DNA from: Amycolatopsis rubida
Lineage (GTDB): Bacteria; Actinomycetota; Actinomycetes; Mycobacteriales; Pseudonocardiaceae
Length of the DNA: 64,000 nucleotides
Assembly (NCBI RefSeq): GCF_900115345.1
Contig: NZ_FOWC01000025.1
Location: forward strand, 23,604-87,603
Reading direction: 5' to 3'
Shown: positions 60,220-64,000 of the stretch, piece after piece
Position numbering within the stretch: position 1 is the first letter of the stretch
Layout: each line of letters begins with the position of its first letter
The notes under the pieces: model-generated
Database searches by the model: none
What the model saw: only the letters and a program-made list of their open reading frames with translations
What the model was told of the DNA's origin: nothing
Program-made: the position numbers and the translations under genes

Positions 60220-61062
60220 GTGACTCTCCCTCCTCCCCGTACTCCGGCAGAACCGCCGCGCCCGCCGCGTGCTGTGGTGCGCGGCGAGCTGTTCTGGGGT
60301 CTGCAAGGCGCACTCGAACGACGCGGCCTCGGCCCGGTCGCCGGGGTCGATGAAGCCGGTGCCGGAGCTTGCGCTGGCCCCCTCGTGGTGGCTTCGTGCG
60401 TGCTCCGTCCGGGCGACGGCGCACGATTGCCCGAGCTGACCGATTCGAAGATGCTCACCGCGAAGGCCCGGGACCGGGTGTACGACCGGGTCCTGCACCG
60501 CGCCCTCGACTACTCGGTGATCGTCATTCCTTCCGAGCAGGTGGACCTGCTCGGCATCCGGGTGATGAACCTGGAGGGCATGCGCCGCGCCGTCGCCGGT
60601 CTGCGCACCCATCCCGGGTACGTCCTCACCGACGGCTTCCCGGTTCCCGGCATTCCCGCGCCGAATGTCGCGGTGATCAAGGGAGACCGCAGCGTCGCGA
60701 GCATCGCGGCGGCGTCGGTCCTGGCGAAGGTGACGAGGGACCGGATCATGGCCGGCCTGCACGAAGAGTTGCCGGCGTACGGCTTCGACGTGCACAAGGG
60801 CTACAGCACCTCGGACCATCTGGCTGCGCTGAGTGAGCACGGCCCGAGCCCGGTGCACCGCTGGTCCTACACGAATGTCGCCACCGTCGCCCTCGCGCAC
60901 GGACTCACTGCCCCGCATCCGGTCGTGCTCACCTACGCTGCACTGGAGAATGCCCTGGAAAAAGCGGGCGGGCCGGTCCGTGCCCCGGGCCGCTCGGTGG
61001 GTAAGAATGAACGCTCCGCCGCCGGAGCAGGACGAACGCGAGGAGGGGCGCGGATTTCATGA
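60220..61062 (+). CDS. rnhB: ribonuclease HII with altered GRG motif
   Basis: RNase HII nicks at ribonucleotides embedded in DNA. From GTG 60220 the protein is 280 residues. It shows the metal residues Asp44/Glu45 in GVDEAGAGACAGP, LTDSKML, IKGDRSVASIAAAS and KVTRD. The usual GRG substrate-recognition motif reads GAG here: Arg is replaced by Ala48. A C-terminal basic tail follows. It overlaps the DUF2469 gene by ATGA. Confidence 0.9.
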   Translation: MTLPPPRTPAEPPRPPRAVVRGELFWGLQGALERRGLGPVAGVDEAGAGACAGPLVVASCVLRPGDGARLPELTDSKMLTAKARDRVYDRVLHRALDYSVIVIPSEQVDLLGIRVMNLEGMRRAVAGLRTHPGYVLTDGFPVPGIPAPNVAVIKGDRSVASIAAASVLAKVTRDRIMAGLHEELPAYGFDVHKGYSTSDHLAALSEHGPSPVHRWSYTNVATVALAHGLTAPHPVVLTYAALENALEKAGGPVRAPGRSVGKNERSAAGAGRTRGGARIS

Positions 61063-61382
61063 GCGCAGAGGATCTCGAGAAGTACGAGACCGAGATGGAG
61101 CTCTCGCTGTACCGCGAGTACCGCGACATAGTGGGCCAGTTCTCGTACGTGGTGGAGACCGAGCGGCGGTTCTACCTGGCCAACGCGGTGGACGTCCAGG
61201 TCCGCGACGGCGGCGGCGAGGTGTACTTCGAGGTGCGCATGTCGGACGCCTGGGTGTGGGACATGTACCGCCCCGCCCGGTTCGTCAAGCACGTCCGGGT
61301 CATCACGTTCAAGGACGTCAACGTCGAAGAACTCGACAAACCCGACCTGCGGCTTCCCGAGGACGGCCCGTTCTCGGGCTGA
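61059..61382 (+). CDS. DUF2469 family protein
   Basis: The 107-residue acidic protein (MSAEDLEKYETEMELSLY, then VSYVVETERRFYLAN-like and DAWVWDMYRPARFV) belongs to DUF2469, highly conserved in Actinobacteria next to rnhB and of unknown function. ATG 61059 overlaps rnhB. A strong terminator follows 19 bases after the stop. Confidence 0.93.
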   Translation: MSAEDLEKYETEMELSLYREYRDIVGQFSYVVETERRFYLANAVDVQVRDGGGEVYFEVRMSDAWVWDMYRPARFVKHVRVITFKDVNVEELDKPDLRLPEDGPFSG

Positions 61383-61401
61383 TCCCCGTTTTTCGCCACG
61401 A

Positions 61402-61428
61402 GGCCACCCGGCACTTGCCCGGGTGGCC
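61402..61428 (+). terminator. terminator after the ribosome/secretion block
   Basis: GGCCACCCGG and CCGGGTGGCC form a perfect 10-bp stem with a 7-base loop (CACTTGC), followed by TTCGTCGTT. It closes the rpsP to DUF2469 run. Confidence 0.75.
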
Positions 61429-61497
61429 TTCGTCGTTCTCCGCCCCCCGCACACCGCACCGACAATCCGCCTGGATTTCTCCCCCGCGGACCAGCGC

Positions 61498-61524
61498 TGA
61501 TCCACAACCTGCGGGTTATCCACA
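61498..61524 (+). promoter_or_regulatory. two DnaA-box-like sites upstream of yraN-comM
   Basis: TTATCCACA (61516-61524) is a perfect DnaA box and TGATCCACA (61498-61506) differs at one of the nine bases. They have the same orientation with starts 18 bp apart, in the 241-base gap between DUF2469 and yraN. No origin features (DnaA cluster, AT-rich unwinding region) are present, so a regulatory role is more likely. Confidence 0.5.
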
Positions 61525-61623
61525 GCTGCGCTGAATCCCCCTGGCGCCGTGTTCGGTCACGCTGCGATCGTTACAGCACACGCACCGTGATCGGCGGTGC
61601 TCACGCTGTCCGAGGGGGACACC

Positions 61624-62004
61624 ATGAACGACGGCCCGCACCCCGGCGCGGCCTGGCGCCGGACGTTCGGCCGCTGGGGCGAGGATCTCGCCGCCCGGCA
61701 TCTCCAGGCCGCCGGCATGGTCCTGCTCAGCCGGAACTGGCATTGTCGCGAGGGCGAGTTGGACCTGGTCCTCTCCGAAGGCGACCGGGTGATCTTCTGC
61801 GAGGTCAAAACCCGCTCCAGCACCGAATACGGCACGCCGGCCGAGTCGGTGACACCGGACAAGATCGACCGCGTCCACCGGGCCGCCATGCGCTGGCTCA
61901 AGGAACATCGAGTCGGCTGGTGCCGCATCCGCTACGACGTCGTGACCGTCTACGCCCCCGATGGCGTAGAGCCGGTCGTCCGGCACCTGGCGGGTGCTTT
62001 CTGA
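61624..62004 (+). CDS. yraN: YraN family (UPF0102) endonuclease-like protein
   Basis: The 126-residue protein has the restriction-endonuclease-like core GRWGEDLAARHLQ, CREGELDLVL and FCEVKTRSS, the PD-(D/E)xK pattern with E-D-ExK. Function unknown, probably DNA processing. ATG 61624 has GAGGGGG six bases upstream; a TTG/ATG further up at 61597 is less likely. It overlaps comM by one base. Confidence 0.92.
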   Translation: MNDGPHPGAAWRRTFGRWGEDLAARHLQAAGMVLLSRNWHCREGELDLVLSEGDRVIFCEVKTRSSTEYGTPAESVTPDKIDRVHRAAMRWLKEHRVGWCRIRYDVVTVYAPDGVEPVVRHLAGAF

Positions 62005-63515
62005 TGCCACACGCCAAAACCTGGTCCGTCGCCTTGCTCGGCATCGAAGGCCGCGTAGTAGAAATCGAAGCCGATCTAGGCGGCGGCCTGAGCCGGGTCA
62101 CCCTGGTCGGCCTGCCCGACGCTGGCCTCCGCGAGGCGAAAGACCGAGTCCGCTCCGCAGTCCGCAACTCCGGCCAATCCTGGCCCGACGGCAAAATCAC
62201 CTTGGCCCTGTCTCCCGCCAATCTGCCCAAAATGGGCTCCGGCTACGACCTGGGCATCGCCGCCGCCGTCCTGGCCGCCATCGGCGCCGTCCCTGCCCGG
62301 AAACTCCTGCACACCATCCTGCTGGGAGAACTGGCTTTGGACGGCCGAATCCGCCCCGTCCGCGGCGTCCTCCCCGGCCTGCTGGCGGCCAAAGCCGCAG
62401 GCCACGAACGCGCCGTAGTACCGACCGAGTCCTTGGTCGAAGCCGCCCTGGTCGACGGCCTGGAAGTCTCCGGGGTAACCCGCCTGGCCGAACTGATCGC
62501 CTGGCTCAAAGACGAAGCCGACCTAGAACTCCCCGCCGCTCCCACAGCGGCCGCGCCCGCGGAAGTCCCCGACCTGGCCGACGTAGTAGGTCAGCCAGAA
62601 GCCAGGTGGGCCCTGGAAGTCGCCGCAGCAGGCGGCCACCACCTCCTGCTCACCGGTCCACCCGGCGTCGGCAAAAGCATGCTCGCCAGACGCCTCCCCG
62701 GCCTGCTGCCGGATCTCGCCCCGGCCGAATCCCTGGAAGTAACCGCCATCCACTCGGTCGACGGCTCCCTCTCAAAGTCATCGCCCCTGGTAACCGTCCC
62801 GCCCTTCGTCGCCCCACACCACTCGATCAGCCCACCAGCCCTCATCGGCGGCGGCACCGGCCTGGCCGCTCCCGGTGCCATCAGCCGGGCACACCGAGGC
62901 GTGCTTTTCCTGGACGAGGCCTGCGAATTCGGCAACCAGCGCCTCGACTCGCTCCGCACCGTCATGGAAGAAGGCGAAGTCCGCATCGCCCGTGCCAAAG
63001 GCGTCGTCTGCTATCCCGCCCAGTTCCAACTGGTCCTGGCCACCAACCCCTGCCCCTGCGCCCCACCGCGCGAAACCGACTGCACCTGCTCGGTCACCAC
63101 CCGCCGCCGCTACCTGTCGCGCCTTTCGGGCCCACTCCTGGACCGAGTAGACCTCCGCGTCCGCCTACGCCCGCTAACCGCGATTTCCGCCCATCAATCC
63201 ACCGCCCCCGAACCGTCCTCGACCGTCCGAGCCCGGGTCCTAGCCGCCCGCGACCGAGCCAAACACCGCTGGCACGAACACGGCTGGCTGTCCAACACCG
63301 AAGTCCCGGGCCCCGTCCTGCGCCGAGATTTCGCCCTGCCGCCGCCCGCCACCGCAGTCCTGGACCGAGCCCTGGACCGCGGTTTATTGACCGCCCGAGG
63401 AGCCGACAGATGCCTGCGCATCGCCTGGACCCTTGCCGACCTGGCCGCCCTGCCCCAACCCGACACCGACCACGTCACCGCGGCCCTGGACTTCCGAGAA
63501 CGCAAAACCGGCTGA
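62004..63515 (+). CDS. comM: ComM/YifB family Mg-chelatase-like ATPase
   Basis: The 503-residue AAA+ protein shows the ComM N-terminal domain (VEIEADLGGGLSRVTLVGLPDAG), Walker A GPPGVGKSML, Walker B VLFLDEACEF and an arginine-rich C-terminus with a cysteine cluster (NPCPCAPP, DCTCSVT). In transformable bacteria ComM is a branch-migration helicase. The usual third gene dprA is not found in the remaining 485 bases. Confidence 0.95.
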   Translation: MPHAKTWSVALLGIEGRVVEIEADLGGGLSRVTLVGLPDAGLREAKDRVRSAVRNSGQSWPDGKITLALSPANLPKMGSGYDLGIAAAVLAAIGAVPARKLLHTILLGELALDGRIRPVRGVLPGLLAAKAAGHERAVVPTESLVEAALVDGLEVSGVTRLAELIAWLKDEADLELPAAPTAAAPAEVPDLADVVGQPEARWALEVAAAGGHHLLLTGPPGVGKSMLARRLPGLLPDLAPAESLEVTAIHSVDGSLSKSSPLVTVPPFVAPHHSISPPALIGGGTGLAAPGAISRAHRGVLFLDEACEFGNQRLDSLRTVMEEGEVRIARAKGVVCYPAQFQLVLATNPCPCAPPRETDCTCSVTTRRRYLSRLSGPLLDRVDLRVRLRPLTAISAHQSTAPEPSSTVRARVLAARDRAKHRWHEHGWLSNTEVPGPVLRRDFALPPPATAVLDRALDRGLLTARGADRCLRIAWTLADLAALPQPDTDHVTAALDFRERKTG

Positions 63516-63804
63516 CCCGCCCCGAAGGCCGTCCCGCACGCTGAACCCCCACAAGCCCCTCGCTCGGCGGACGGCCTGAAACCCCGCGGGCATCAGCTCT
63601 CGCCGGGCAAATGGCCCGACTGCGGCAAGCGGTTCTGGCACCTGCTCAGCCGTGCCCGGCGACCCTTCCCCCGCTGCGGCCGTGTGCGCTGACCGCGGCG
63701 AACGCCCCGAATTCAACCCGGTACCCGCTCCCCGATGTTCGGACCAGATGTCCTGACTCCCAGACCAGCAAGCCTCCCTCAGCCCTTCAGCCCGGCAGCC
63801 TGTG
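63516..63804. other. non-coding stretch after comM
   Basis: No standard gene is supported. In the comM frame beyond its stop, about 60 codons without ATG, GTG or TTG near the front read through a cysteine-containing segment (WPDCGKRF to PRCGRVR) and stop at 63697. This may be the remains of a small zinc-ribbon gene or chance. A frame from ATG 63611 stays open to the window edge but becomes a Pro-Ser repeat. Confidence 0.35.
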
Positions 63805-64000
63805 TCCCAGTCCCAGTCCCAGCCCCAGCCCCAGCTCCAGCCCCAGCCCCAGCTCCAGCTCCAGCCCCAGTCCCAGTCCGAGGCCGAGTCCGAGCCCCAG
63901 CCTCAGTCCGAGCCCCGAGCCCCGAGCCCCGAGCCCCGAGCCCCGAGCCCAGCCCAGCCCAGCCCAGCCCAGCCCAGCCCAGCCCAGCCCAGCCCAGCCC
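63805..64000. repeat. C-rich microsatellite array, hexamer to heptamer to pentamer
   Basis: From 63805 a CCCAGY hexamer array runs to about 63878, then CCGAGY variants, then about five AGCCCCG heptamers (63911-63947), then about eleven AGCCC pentamers to the window end. The complementary strand is a run of G3-G4 tracts with 2-3 base spacers, which can form G-quadruplexes. The array continues past the window. Such arrays are prone to slippage and assembly error. Confidence 0.85.

Noticed and set aside
61498..61524. Chromosomal origin of replication
   Set aside because: Only two DnaA-like boxes, no dnaA/dnaN neighbours and no AT-rich unwinding element.
63384..63716. 110-codon minus-strand frame at the end of comM
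   Set aside because: Mostly antisense to comM with no ribosome site or domain.
63611..64000. Open frame encoding a Pro-Ser repeat to the window end
   Set aside because: It arises from the CCCAGY array; no ribosome site and no coding signal before the repeat.
1..64000. tRNA, rRNA, insertion sequence or prophage
   Set aside because: No T-loop-like tRNA signature, transposase, integrase or phage structural motif was seen in either strand by eye; a covariance-model scan was not possible.

Overview
The window is a high-GC actinobacterial chromosome segment, most likely Amycolatopsis or a close Pseudonocardiaceae relative. This is inferred from the base composition, the frequent GTG/TTG starts, GlnR-like GTTAC/GAAAC boxes, ESX-type proteins, and the actinobacterial housekeeping order amtB-glnK-glnD / ffh / rpsP-KH-rimM-trmD-rplS-lepB-rnhB-DUF2469-yraN-comM. 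I see no prophage, insertion sequence, CRISPR array, tRNA or rRNA.

Layout. 1-22: start of a leftward asparagine synthase. 0.37-8.2 kb: complete potassium system, a 27-residue membrane peptide then kdpF-A-B-C-D-E. 8.2-9.4 kb: a membrane-anchored Pro/Thr/Ser-rich protein and acylphosphatase. 9.5-13.1 kb: smc. 13.3-14.9 kb: two paralogous lipoproteins around a secreted beta/gamma-crystallin-like protein. 15.0-17.7 kb: leftward anhydro-MurNAc kinase with an SSS symporter (cell-wall sugar salvage). 17.9-20.1 kb: ftsY, a decayed DUF4333 lipoprotein gene and a GNAT acetyltransferase.

20.1-36.9 kb is dominated by purine breakdown, interrupted by unrelated genes. An IclR regulator faces malate synthase and a CitE-like DUF6986 gene. 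Then come htpG, an 8-oxoguanine-deaminase-type amidohydrolase, a SEDS protein, a DUF998 protein and tatB. They are followed by TetR, an NCS2 urate/xanthine permease, uricase, HIU hydrolase, OHCU decarboxylase, a DUF77-HTH regulator, allantoinase and allantoicase. Together these run from 8-oxoguanine or urate to allantoin, allantoate and ureidoglycolate, with malate synthase consuming glyoxylate. A shared 15-bp palindrome (TTCCGYWAYGYRGAA) sits in the promoters of both malate synthase and allantoinase, tying the two blocks to one IclR/AllR-type regulator.

36.9-39.6 kb: a leftward ESX-like operon encoding a small membrane protein, an EspC-like protein and a 625-residue WXG protein with about 19 His/Asp/Glu-rich decapeptide repeats. 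39.6-40.9 kb: an apparently leaderless operon of a ribbon-helix-helix protein, a VOC protein and a methyltransferase; its promoter carries three CTAG boxes spaced exactly 8 bp. 41.0-44.1 kb: leftward rRNA methyltransferase, GNAT, O-acetylhomoserine sulfhydrylase, CoA-binding protein. 44.2-48.3 kb: nitrogen operon amtB-glnK-glnD behind GlnR-like boxes. 49.0-51.3 kb: MarR and ABC exporter. 51.5-61.4 kb: ffh, an amidohydrolase, two CPBP proteases and the ribosome-maturation/secretion block. 61.5-63.5 kb: yraN-comM behind two DnaA-box-like sites. 63.5-64.0 kb: non-coding DNA ending in C-rich microsatellites.

Two families of dispersed intergenic palindromes recur. One (8.2 and 37.0 kb) looks like a bidirectional terminator. 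The other (25.9 and 32.1 kb, plus a half copy at 14.9 kb) is built on TCGTGAGTGGC. These, the shared IclR operator, the CTAG-box promoter and the His-rich ESX protein are the observations I rate highest.
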